Below are positions 32,671 to 42,867 of a stretch of DNA of 64,000 bases, one piece after another; the first letter of the stretch is position 1, and the number at the start of each line of letters is the position of its first letter. Source of the DNA: Nepenthes gracilis (lineage: Eukaryota; Streptophyta; Magnoliopsida; Caryophyllales; Nepenthaceae); assembly GCA_033239525.1 (NCBI GenBank), contig BSYO01000019.1, forward strand, positions 11,576,592 to 11,640,591, in the 5' to 3' direction. Under the pieces are notes generated by a model. The model worked only from the letters and a program-made list of their open reading frames with translations. It made no database searches and was not told where the DNA came from. Position numbers and translations under genes: made by a program.

Positions 32671-35600
32671 ATTAAGATTCTGTGTGAACACTTGAGAAAT
32701 TTTTGAGTTGATAATATTTGAGGATATTAGATGATTAAGTGATATTTGAGCATTTTGATTTATTTTTAATAAATCAAGGCTGGATGAAAAATAGTGTATA
32801 ATTTGGAAGACTTTCAAGACTTGGCATTTTAAAATTTGGAATTGCTAAATGTTTTAAAAACTTAATATATCAGTGATTGTTTTAGGTCGGGGAAAATTTT
32901 ATAGCGTTTCCTTGAGGACTTAGAAGATTGTTAATGATTCTGAGTTGTAAATGGTATCATATATTTTGGGTTTAGGGTCTAAAATATTTTGGGACCAGAG
33001 AAAAATAAGTAGACTAGAGTATTAGTATAGGTCAGATTCTGAATTTTCTTATTTTACAGATTGTCAAGACAACAACATATGAGTGCAGGAGACATCAGTA
33101 AAACTTATGACGGCATTCATACGAGTAGCCTCAGTTCATAGTGTAAGCTCTCAACACCTTGACTTGCGGATCTTAAGCGGTGAATGGGCAAACTTCTATC
33201 GTTCAATTACTCGGAAGAAGAGGACCATCAAAACCTATTACTACAGATTCTGAGATCGGAATATCACCTTTCTTAATGTATGTATGACAAAAGATTAGTG
33301 GGTTTCTCGTAACCTAGGGCTATGCATCGTGCATTGTCGTATGCCGAAGAAGAAGATGCCAATTTCGTTCAATCAGCGATAATCGTAGAGTCAAGTAGAA
33401 CTTTCACAATTCTCAATCAGGAGGGTTTCGATCCAGATTGTTGATGTGTTGCACATCAACCATGTACTTTTGGATGATTCAAAGCTTTCGTATCTACAAC
33501 GGAATGGGATAAATTATCAATTAGAGACGTTTTATCAACTCAGAGATTTTCAAAAGTGTTACGATTATATTGTTGGTACAAACACCGTATAGAAGATCAA
33601 CTTCTCTATCGAGCTAACTTGAATAATCGTATCAATTTCAAAGACTTTATGGAATGGTATTTGCGGAACTTAAAGAGTTAAAGTTACAATTGAAATGGCA
33701 ATAGTGTTTATTATGGAAGAATTTAAGGGCTATAATCAAGGTAGAAGAACAACTGTGAAAAAAAAATTTATTGTTTTGATTATTTAATTAGACAAATCTG
33801 TTTAATAGCAATTTTATTTCTTTTCAAATTGATAAAATTGTGCTATTCAATATTTAGATACTTTTATCTTATTACTTAAATTTATTTCTCTACAAGTATG
33901 ACCTCTACGAGTTCAAGTGTAGTCATAAGAACTCTTTCTTTTTCTTGAGTTTGGTTGAGCTTTCACCAATTATACACCCTCGTATTCTATGGTGGAAAGA
34001 TTAAAATAATAATAATAAAACTAAGTTTGGGATTCCTTGGTTCTTTTTTTCTTTTCCACTTGCCCTCATCATTGTAGCCCCAGATATTTTTCTCTGATGA
34101 GTATTATGTTAATTTTAACTTTTATAACATTATGGTTATATATATGTTGTCAAACTTATTATCATTATTAATTGTTACTCTAAGATCCCTTGATGGATTG
34201 CTTTGATACTTCATGCACTATACTAAAAATTTTAAAACATTGGCATTCTTCATTCAGTATTATTTAGCCTTCTATTCTACTTATTGTAGCATCTATATAT
34301 GATTCTTCGTATGACCTTTTATTCAATTTTAAATACATTATCTTAATTTTCTTGTTTAAATTTGTTCCTTTGGACATTAAGATAAATTTTCTCCAACTTC
34401 ACTAAATTGTCCATCAACTATTATAATTATAAGGATCAACTTTTACCCAGTGAATATATAGAATTAATATAACCTTTTTACAAAAAATAATAGTAACAAA
34501 AAAAGGAAAAGAAGCAACAACTAGTATCAATTGTCTACTGAGAATGACTTGAAAATAAATAGTAATGAATCTGATATATTGAGGATTTAATCAAGATCAA
34601 TTAGCCTAAACTACTAACGTTAGATGGTAATATTTTGGAGAATAGTTGAAGGGAAGTGTAACTATTATATATAAAATTTATTTTAGGATTTATTTTAGTG
34701 TGGAATTAAATTGCATTAAGAAATTTGATAGATTGTAGGAAAGATATCAGAATTTGATGATTATTTTATAAAATTTAAGGAAATATATCTTTGATAAATT
34801 TAAGGCATGAGAGTTGTTTATTGAAGAAATGACATTATAAAATGTTCATATCTGAGAGAAAAATTTAAATAGTTATAACTGACAAATTAAGTATGACAAC
34901 TCATATAGAAAAGTTGAGTACATATGTGAGTATATTGCAACTTGGGTTTGAAGACCGATATTGGTGATTAGAGACGAATACTTATCAATTGGCTCGGAGT
35001 GAATACTATAATGAAATAATGATATAGTTTAAAATTTTAGTATACTTGATGGATGCCCAATTTGAGTATTAAAGTTATTAGAGTAAAAAAAAATCAATCT
35101 ACCAAACTTGTGATGTCCCCTCTAATTGAGTTTTGTGTCTACTTGTTTTATTGTTTCAGCAAATTCAGCCATGTTTTTATTGGCCTCTTCAAATTTGGTC
35201 ATGAAACTTTTTAGCCCAATTGAGTTGAAATTAAACTTGGAATGGAATGAACATGATAGAATTAGAATCGGAGTTATGATTTTTCTTTATATGTTCCATT
35301 TCACTTAGAGAATTTGTGTTGGATTTGAAGTGGGGGTTGATTTTCCTGGTGGAGTGAAATTTAATGATTTTGATTAAGAATGCATCCATTTAATGAGAAA
35401 TTTTCTTTTCTATTACTCGAAATTAGAAAAGGGGTTACCTTTACCAAACATGTAAAATTGGAATCACCCATGCCAATCCTTTTTCTATTTTGAAGTTATC
35501 AGAACTAGATGGCCCAAATTAAAGTAATGGTATATTGTCAGCAAAATGTCATTCTGTTTGAAAAGGTATAAAATATCTGAAAGGTAACTTACAGATGGTA

Positions 35601-36683
35601 TGATTGTTGCCTTATGTGTGCACATAAATATATTTTTTGCTTGTGAGATTTTTGAATTCAATTAGTTAGATCAAAAAATTTAACGTGATCCATCCATAAT
35701 TTAGATCAGTGATGATTGTAATTGTTTAAGGATTATGGGTCTCGAAATTGAGAATCTAATTCTTAGGAATTGTCATTCTCTAAAAGGATTAAATCAAAGT
35801 AAGAAAGTGGAATGAATTATTGAAACGAGATAAAGGATGGTACAAGAAAAACCCACTAGTAAAAATTAAATTAGAAATGGTTATTGTATGGGTCGGAAGG
35901 CGATAGTAATTGTTGAAGGTTATAAAGGTAATTATAACATTAGATTGCATCCGTTAAGGACTGTGTAATATGCAACTTTGAAGTTCTATTAGGCTATGAT
36001 GAATTATTAAAATGTGATGACAATTAGGTGCATGTCAGTAATAAGTAATTATCAATTTATGATGGATGCGTTTGAAGGTTGATAATTCGTTAATTCATAA
36101 AATATTTTGAATTGCTATACTGTAATGATAAACCATAGTAAGGATTCAGAAAATTCAATAAGAGTATTTGATATTGTATGATTAAGGATGGTTTGTAGAA
36201 TTGACCTATATGGGACAATCAAGAGTAGGTTGAGGTTGTAGGACGGTTTAAGTTTTGGTCGACGACATTTCTATTGAAGTCGATGACATGATACAATGAA
36301 GTGGGATGCTAGTGTTTCAATTAGCGATTCAAGTTATATGCCATAATTGTACTGAAATTGTATTAGGAGGATAAGTAAGTGTGGCTATTATAAGTGGGTA
36401 ATACAATTACTATTTGATTATAAAAACGTTAGAGATCATAAAAAAAAAGTTGTGGACTTGATTTGTATAAATACTATGTAGAGAGAGACTCTTTTGATAT
36501 TAATATTTCAATAGTGTGTATGACCTATTGCATATTGAAATTATGTTCTGATGGTTTCGAGGGAAGTAAAGATTTGATGAATGTTTGATTTAAATAAAGA
36601 TGATTTTTTAGGTAAAAGTACCGACAATTAATTGAGGATAAAAACCCATATTTTGATGATGAAATTCCTTTAAGGGGAAGGAT
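32653..36683 (+). other. Internal region of the middle element, no coding domains seen
   Basis: About 4 kb of moderately A/T-rich sequence. I looked for Gag zinc knuckle, D-S/T-G, YxDD/FxDD, RNase H and integrase signatures in all frames and found none I trust. A short inverted repeat with 9-base arms (GTTGATGTG and CACATCAAC, 3-base loop) lies at 33440-33460. The 60-codon frame at 35126-35308 has no recognisable feature. Confidence 0.6.
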
Positions 36684-36907
36684 TGTAACACCTTGGTATT
36701 TTGATCAGGTTATATAGTAATGTATTTAATATAATAATAAATAATATGATATATTGATATTTTTAAATATTATAAATAATAATTGATATTAAATAATTAA
36801 TAATAATTGATAAATGATAATAATAATAATAAATAAATAATATATATTAATAAATATTAATAATAATTAGTAATAAATATTAATGTTAAATAATATTATA
36901 ATAAAAT

Positions 36908-36947
<40 letters not shown>

Positions 36948-37416
36948 TAAAATTAGGAAAACAAGGAAGCGAAAAAATTGCAGCAACGACCCTTCCCTCT
37001 TCTGCCAATCTGTTGGAGACACCATTTTTCCTTTTCCTCTCGGTTCGCCAGCTTTGTTTTCGCTCTTCCAATTGCCTTATCCCTTTAAAAATCACAATTT
37101 TCTGTTTCTTGGGCTTCTTCTTTGGCAATGGTTACGGGCGAAATCAAGGAGAGCAGAAGCAAGAAAGGCATAGCCAGAGGTCTTCCACTACTGCTGCTGT
37201 CAATGAGTATCGTCGGGATTTTTGAAGCAGCCGTCGTTGGTTTTTTTACATTAATCGAGCAAGTTAATTTGAATTTCGTTCGCAATCTTCCTATTTTGCA
37301 ATATTTTAATTCTCGTAAGTAAAATTCCCAATTTCTACAAATAAATTCTTCCATTTTTATTGTTGATAATTATATTTTTATTGTATTGCTCGATGTTGTG
37401 AAAATCGGTTGTATCC
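36684..37416 (+). mobile_element. 3' LTR of the middle element, left part
   Basis: It starts TGTAACACC at 36684 after a polypurine tract and matches 31377-31867 up to AGGTC at 37178-37182. The rest is sequence missing from the 5' LTR. An (AAT)n run is at 36911-36944. It is interrupted at 37416 by the copia element and resumes at 42868. Confidence 0.85.
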
Positions 37417-38098
37417 TATTGGAAATCACTCCCGTGAATAAGTTCCGGTCAACATTGTTGACCAAATGGACGGTCAACATGGTTGACCGGTTGAAAGTTC
37501 AAGTTGATCGGTTTAGCTGAGGGTTCTCAGAACGACAAGAAGACGGTCGACAGGACGTTGACCGGTCTAAAAGAGAAATGGTCAGCAAAGTTGACCGGCT
37601 CATTATAGCAATGCAGAAAGCCTGCTTTGTCTGAAATTGGATAGGTTGACCTACCTGTTTAGGTCACCTTAGAAACTCAAGGCAGCTATTACTAGACTGA
37701 TGCATGCTTCTTGGAAACTGTGCACCAATCATGGAGCAAGGCGTGGTGGTCCAACCGCTGCTAAGAATTATGTATATTCTTATATATATATATATGTGTA
37801 TGTGTGTATGTAAGATATATATATGTGGAAGAGTGGCGGAAGAACGAAGTAGAGTGTGAGAGTAAGAAAGAAAACAGAGGAGAGGAAGAAGGCCCAACTG
37901 TGTGTGTGTATTTTTGCCTCCTGTTTTGTAATCTCTATCTTATACATAGTATAACTTTACGGACTGAAAGTCCCGTGATTTTTTCCTTGATTCAGAAGGA
38001 TTTTTCATGTAAATATCAGTTGTCAATATTCTTGCTTTTATTCCTTCTCTTCGATTTCTTTGTGCCTGTGTTGTAGGCCACCCCATTTCCGGTCAACA
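37417..38098 (+). mobile_element. Copia 5' LTR
   Basis: It begins TATTGGAAATCAC, a mutated form of TGTTGGAAATCAC in the partner LTR, and ends GGTCAACA. It carries two near-identical palindromes, GGTCAACATTGTTGACC (37447-37463) and GGTCAACATGGTTGACC (37472-37488). A (TA)n run is at 37780-37793. Relative to the 3' LTR it lacks about 39 bases near 37680. Confidence 0.88.
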
Positions 38099-38100
38099 AG

Positions 38101-38112
38101 TGATATCAGAGA
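38101..38112 (+). other. Copia primer-binding site, degenerate
   Basis: TGATATCAGAGA differs from TGGTATCAGAGC at two positions and lies two bases after the 5' LTR. Confidence 0.7.
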
Positions 38113-38135
38113 GTAAGGTTGAGAACTTTGTTCTA

Positions 38136-38768
38136 ATGGCATCAACATCATCAAAGAATCTGCCGTTTAACGTTGAGCATTTCAACGGGTAGAGTAACTT
38201 CATTCTCTGGTAAGAAAGAGTGAAAAACGTTCTCACCAGAGAAGGGACGACAAAGGCGCTGAAAAAGAAGGATGAGAAGCCTGCAAAATTAACCGATAAC
38301 GAATGGCAAGACAAAATAGATCTTACAAATTGCACCATCAAACTCTGTCTGGCGGACAACACTCTCCAGGAAGTGCTTTGCTTCACTGACCCGGCGGAGG
38401 TCTGGGAGAAGTTGGAGAGCCGGTATAAGTCCAAATCTTTGACAACCAGACTACACTTTAAGAAGTAATTTTATGGCTTACGGTTGTCGAAAGGAGAAAG
38501 TTTTGAGAAGCATTTGGACGAATTCAACCGGATATTGACGCAGATGTCCGCCATTGAAGAAGAAATCAAGGAGGAGGACAAGGCGTTGGTCCTGCTGGCT
38601 TCTCTGCCGGCCTCCTATGATCATATTGTCATAACTTTATTGTTTGAAAAGAATACACTAAAGTTAGATGAGGATATTGCTTCCCTGCTCATGAATGAGT
38701 CAATGAGGTCACAAGGGACCTCGACGTCTGAGGTACTTGTGACTGAGGCCGTGGAAGGGACCTCATGA
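38136..38768 (+). pseudogene. Copia gag, broken
   Basis: From the ATG at 38136 the frame reads MASTSSKNLPFNVEHFNG and is stopped at 38190, 38211 and 38466. Between stops it keeps the typical copia Gag helices: ADNTLQEVLCFTDPAEVWEK, LESRYKSKSLTTRLHFKK and SFEKHLDEFNRILTQM, then LLASLPASYDHIV. The stops sit where Gln codons would be expected. After 38768 the reading frame must shift by one base to reach the zinc knuckle. Confidence 0.88.
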
Positions 38769-39438
38769 ATCTAGGAGAAGAAGCAGAGGCCGTGATCAAA
38801 AGTAAGAAGAGAAAGCCCACAGCAAGTCAAGGTCGAGGTATCAAAACCTTGAGTGCCACCACTGTGGCAAGAAAGGCCACACTAAGAAGCATTGCTTCAA
38901 ATGGAAGTGAAAAAATGTAGAAAAAGAAAAAGGTGACAGTGGACGGGCAGAGGAAAAGTCCTCTATCTCAGTAGTAACAGCAGGCGGTCTTCTGCTGACA
39001 AGTGAAGGAGACGTGGCAAATCTGACAGATGAGGAGTTCGACTGGGTAATCGATTTTGGGGCCACCTTACACGTCACATCCAGAAGGCAGCTGTTCACAT
39101 CCTACACTCCAAGAGATTTTGGAGTAATAAGGATAAAAAATGAAGGAACATCTCCTGTAGTAGGTAGGGGAGATGTCGTCCTGGTCACAAACAATGGGTC
39201 GAAGCTGATGTCGAAAGATGTGCGTCATGTCCCTGACATTCGACTGAATGTCATCTCAGCCGGTCGGCTGGATGATGAAGGTTATTGCAGTATCTTCTGT
39301 GAAGGCGAATGGAAGCTGACAAGAAGGTCTCTTGTTGTAGCAAGAGGAAAGAAGGCCTCCGGGCTATATGTGATGAAGGCTTGTGCAGTGGCCGGAGATG
39401 TGAACGCCACAATCTGCACTGGGACAATGGATCTGTGA
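38769..39438 (+). pseudogene. Copia zinc knuckle and protease with D-F-G site
   Basis: The zinc knuckle CHHCGKKGHTKKHC at 38854-38895 has a perfect CX2CX4HX4C pattern, preceded by an Arg/Ser-rich linker. The protease frame from about 39013 has DWVIDFGATLHVT, where the family has D-S-G; Ser to Phe is one C-to-T step, and the change should inactivate the enzyme. The block HVPDIRLNVISAGRLDDEGY follows. A stop codon at 39436 lies directly before the integrase. Confidence 0.88.
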
Positions 39439-40170
39439 CATAGAAGACTAGGCCACATGAGTGATCAAGGGCTGCCCTACTTGGCTAGAAAAGGCCTAAT
39501 CACTGGAGCAAAGGAGGAAGAACTAGATATGTGTCCTCATTGCATGGCCGGCAAGCAGAGAAGAGTCTCATTTCATGGAGACTTATTCTCTCCAAAGGCG
39601 GAGCTCCTAGAACTTGTTCACACAGATGTGTGTGGGCCATTCAGAGAAAAATCATTTGGTGGAGCCCAATACTTTGTTTCTTTCATTGACGACTATTCTA
39701 GAAGGCTGTGGGTCTACCCACTAAAGACCAAGAATCAGGTTCTTGGTACCTTTGAGCAATTCCATACTCTCGTGGAGCGTCAGACAGGGAAGAAGCTGAA
39801 GACCGTTCAAAGTGACAATGGCGGCGAATACTTGGGGCTTTTTGATACCTACTGCCGGTCACATGGTATTAGGCATTAAAAGACACCACCGAAGACACCA
39901 CTGTTGAATGGAGTTGCAGAACGGATGAATCGTATGCTCTTAGAGAGAGCACGTTGCATGCTCTCTGAAGTAAAACTTCATGCATCGTTCTGGACAGAAG
40001 CACTCCGGACGGCGGCCTACATTATAAATAGGTCACCTAGTAAACCTCTGATGGGAGAAGTGCCGGAGAAGATATGGATGGGCAAGGAGCAGTCCTATGA
40101 TCATTTGCGAGTATTTGGATGCAAAGCATTCGTGCATATCCCAAGAAATGAAAGGACAAAGTAGGAGCCA
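39439..40170 (+). pseudogene. Copia integrase, broken
   Basis: The HHCC zinc-binding region is complete: HRRLGH at 39439 and CPHCMAGK at about 39535. The core has HTDVCGPF (first Asp), DDYSRRLWVYPLK, VQSDNGGEY (second Asp) and NGVAERMNRMLLERARC (Glu), so the D,D-35-E residues are all present. A TAA at 39877-39879 interrupts GIRH-KTPPKTP. The C-terminal GKEQSYDHLRVFGCKAFVHIP segment is typical of copia. After 40164 the linker to RT is scrambled by indels. Confidence 0.9.
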
Positions 40171-40370
40171 AAGACGACATAGTGCGTCTTTCTGGGCTAC
40201 GGGGAAGATGAACTGGGCTACCGTTCCATGATCCAGCTACCAGAAGACTCGTCCAATCTAGGGACGTAACTTTCGTTGAGAATGAAACAATTGAAGACAT
40301 TGGCAGGAAGGCCAAGTGCGATGATAAGCAAACGGATCAAGAAAGCGTTGAAATTATCTGATCGGCATCT

Positions 40371-41349
40371 TTGGAAGGAGAGGATCATGGTCAAGAGACG
40401 GTTGAGGATAACGAAGGGGAGGTCATGGCTTCGGATGACACCATTGATGGAGTCATTCCTCAACCGGCAAGGAATGTCTCTATCAGACGGTCCTCATGTG
40501 ACAGACGGCCGTCCGTCCATTTGTCACCAAATGAATATGTCATGCTCACTGATGCCGGAGAGCCTGAGGATTATGAAGAGGCGATGAAGGATGACAGCAA
40601 AGAGGATTGGCTAGAAGCCATGAAAGAAGAAATGAGTTCTCTTCATGATAGTCACACCTTCGACCTGGTTAAACTTTCTAAGGAAAAGAAGGCCCTCAAG
40701 AACAAATGGATCTTCGTTTGAAAGCCGGATGAGAATACCAAGAAGCCAAAGTACAAGGTACAGTTGGTAGTGAATGGCTTCAATCAACAAAAGGGGGTTG
40801 ATTTTGATGAGATCTTTGCCTCAATTGTGAAAATGTCCTCCATCCGGGTTGTACTGGGCCTAACTGCCGTCCAGGACCTGAGAGGTGGAACAGATGGATG
40901 TCCGGACTACATTCCTCCATGGAGAGCTTGAGGAGGAAATCTATATGGAACAACCGGAAAGGTTCAAAGTCAAGGGGAAGGAGAAACTTGTTTGTCGTTT
41001 AAGAAAAAGTCTGTACAGATTAAAGCAAGCTCCCAGATAGTGGTATAAGAAGTTTGAGTCAGTCATGACCAGTCAGGGGTATCGACGGACAACTCGTGAT
41101 CACTGTGTATTTATACAGAAGTTCTCGGATGATGACTTTGTTGTCCTTCTCCTATACGTGGACGATATATTGATCATTGGATGCAACAATGGCCGGATAA
41201 AGGAGCTGAAGGAGCAGCTTGGGCGGTCGTTTGCCACGAAGGACCTTGGATCGGCTAAACAAATTCTGGGAGTCAGAATCTTATGTGATCGAAAGGTAAG
41301 AAAACTGTGGATGTCTCAAGAGAACTACCTTGAGAAAGTGCTCCAATGA
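40371..41349 (+). pseudogene. Copia reverse transcriptase, broken
   Basis: RT begins with AMKDDSKEDWLEAMKEEMSS and ALKNKWIFV followed by a stop. It continues after a shift through LRKSLYRLKQAPR, a stop at 41038, then the catalytic box LLLYVDDILIIG with YVDD at 41155-41166 intact. TKDLGSAKQILGVRI and MSQENYLEKVLQ follow, then a stop at 41347. At least one frameshift lies near 40730-41060. Confidence 0.9.
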
Positions 41350-42090
41350 TTCAACATGGATAAATCAAAGCCTGTGAGCACACTGTTGGCGAACCACTAT
41401 AGGTTGAGCACTTGTCAATGCCCAACCTCGGATGACAAGAAGAAGTACATGAAAGGCGTTCCCTACTCATCAGCTGTGGGAAGCCTGATGTATGCCCTGG
41501 TGTGCACCAGACCGGACATAGCTCATGTAGTCGAGACAGTTAGCCGGTTTTTATCCAATCCGGGAAAAGAACATTGGTTCTCAGTGAAGTGGATCATGAG
41601 ATATATTCAGAAAACCTCCAAGAGGTGCCTGTGTCTTGGTGATGACAAGCCTCAGTTGGTGGGTTACTCAGATGTAGATATGGCCGAAGATAGTGACACA
41701 CGCAAATTACAAATTACAAAAGTGAAATTTACAGGAGGTGCAGTTTCTTGGCAATCCAAATTATAAAAGTGTGTAGCTCTATCCACAACTAAAACCGAAT
41801 ACATCGTGGTTACAGAGGCCTATAAGGAGATGCTGTGGATGAAGGAGTTCGTTCAATAATTAGGCATTAAACAAGTGAGATATGTGGTACTTTGTGATAG
41901 TCAAAGTGTCATTCATCTATATAAGAACTCTTCATTTCACTCCAAATCAAAGTACATTGATATACAATATCATTAGGTGTGAGAGGTGTTGGAGAAAGGA
42001 CTACTGTCACTAGACAATGTTAGCACGGAAGAGAACGGGGCATACATGATGACGAAGATTCTACCGAAAGGAAAGAATTAAGCATGCTGC
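41350..42090 (+). pseudogene. Copia RNase H, broken
   Basis: After PYSSAVGSLMYALVCTRPDI and WIMRYIQKTSKRCLCLG comes the RNase H core GYSDVDMAEDSDTRK. The usual STTGY segment is altered here. GAVSWQSKL, a stop at 41764 and KCVALSTTKTEYIVV follow; TKTEY replaces the common TEAEY, retaining the second Glu. The end, near KSKYIDIQYH and ILPKGKN, is normal for copia. Two more stops occur near 41858 and 41976. Confidence 0.85.
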
Positions 42091-42141
42091 AAGATGGTTG
42101 GGTTAACATATTTAACTTCCTCACGGTCGTGAGGGGAAATT

Positions 42142-42862
42142 TGTTGGAAATCACTCTCATGAAGAAGTTTCGATCAACCGGTCAACAGTGGTCAATATGG
42201 TTGACCGAATGAAAGTTTAAGTTGACCGGTTTGGCTGAGGGTTCTCAGAACGACAAGAAAACGGTCAACAGGACGTTGATCAGTCTAAAAGGGAAGACGA
42301 TTAACAAAGTTGACCGGCTCATTATAGCAACGCAGAAAACCTACTTTGTCTGAAATGAGGTAGGTTGACCTGCCTGTTTAGGTAAGCTTGGAAACTCAAG
42401 ACAGGAGATCTGTCTGCTGTAATACAGGCATGCGCCACCTATTGCTAGACTGATGCATACTTCTTGGAAACTGTGCACCAACCATGGAGCAAGACATGGT
42501 GGTCCAGTTGCTGCTAAGTCTTATGTATATTCTTATATATATATGTGTGTGTGTGTGTGTATGTGTGTATGTAAGATATATATATGTAGAAGAGTGGCGG
42601 AAGAACGAAGTAGAGTGTGAGAGTAAGAAAGAAAACAGAGGAGAGGAAGAAGGCCCAACTGTGTGTGTGTGTATTTCCTCCTCCTGTTTTGTAATCTCTA
42701 TCTCATATATAGTGTAACTTTACAGACCGAAAGTCCTGTGGTTTTTCTCTTGATTCAGAAGGGTTTTCCACGTAAATATTGGTTGTCAATATTCTTGCTT
42801 TTATTCATTTTCTTCGATTCCTTTGTGCCTGTGTTGGTAGGCCTCCCCATTTCCAGTCAACA
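42142..42862 (+). mobile_element. Copia 3' LTR
   Basis: It starts TGTTGGAAATCAC and ends CAGTCAACA. It retains about 39-48 bases (around 42397-42445, including GGAGATCTGTCTGCTG) that are absent from the 5' LTR. The GGTCAAC palindromes are partly decayed (TTGACC at about 42200). A (GT)n run lies at 42545-42560. Confidence 0.88.
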
Positions 42863-42867
42863 TATCC

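Larger units (their letters stand above)
37417..42862 (+). mobile_element. Ty1/copia element (level 3 of nest), TSD TATCC
   Basis: A 5,446-bp element is flanked by TATCC at 37412-37416 and 42863-42867. LTRs are 37417-38098 (682 bp) and 42142-42862 (721 bp). A degenerate primer site follows the first LTR, and GAGGGGAAAT precedes the second. The domain order gag, protease, integrase, RT, RNase H is diagnostic of copia. Stops, two or more frameshifts and an altered protease site make it inactive. Confidence 0.92.

Noticed and set aside
36911..36944. (AAT)n and (TA)n runs as candidate origins or special elements
   Set aside because: Ordinary microsatellites, present at matching places in both LTRs of the middle element.
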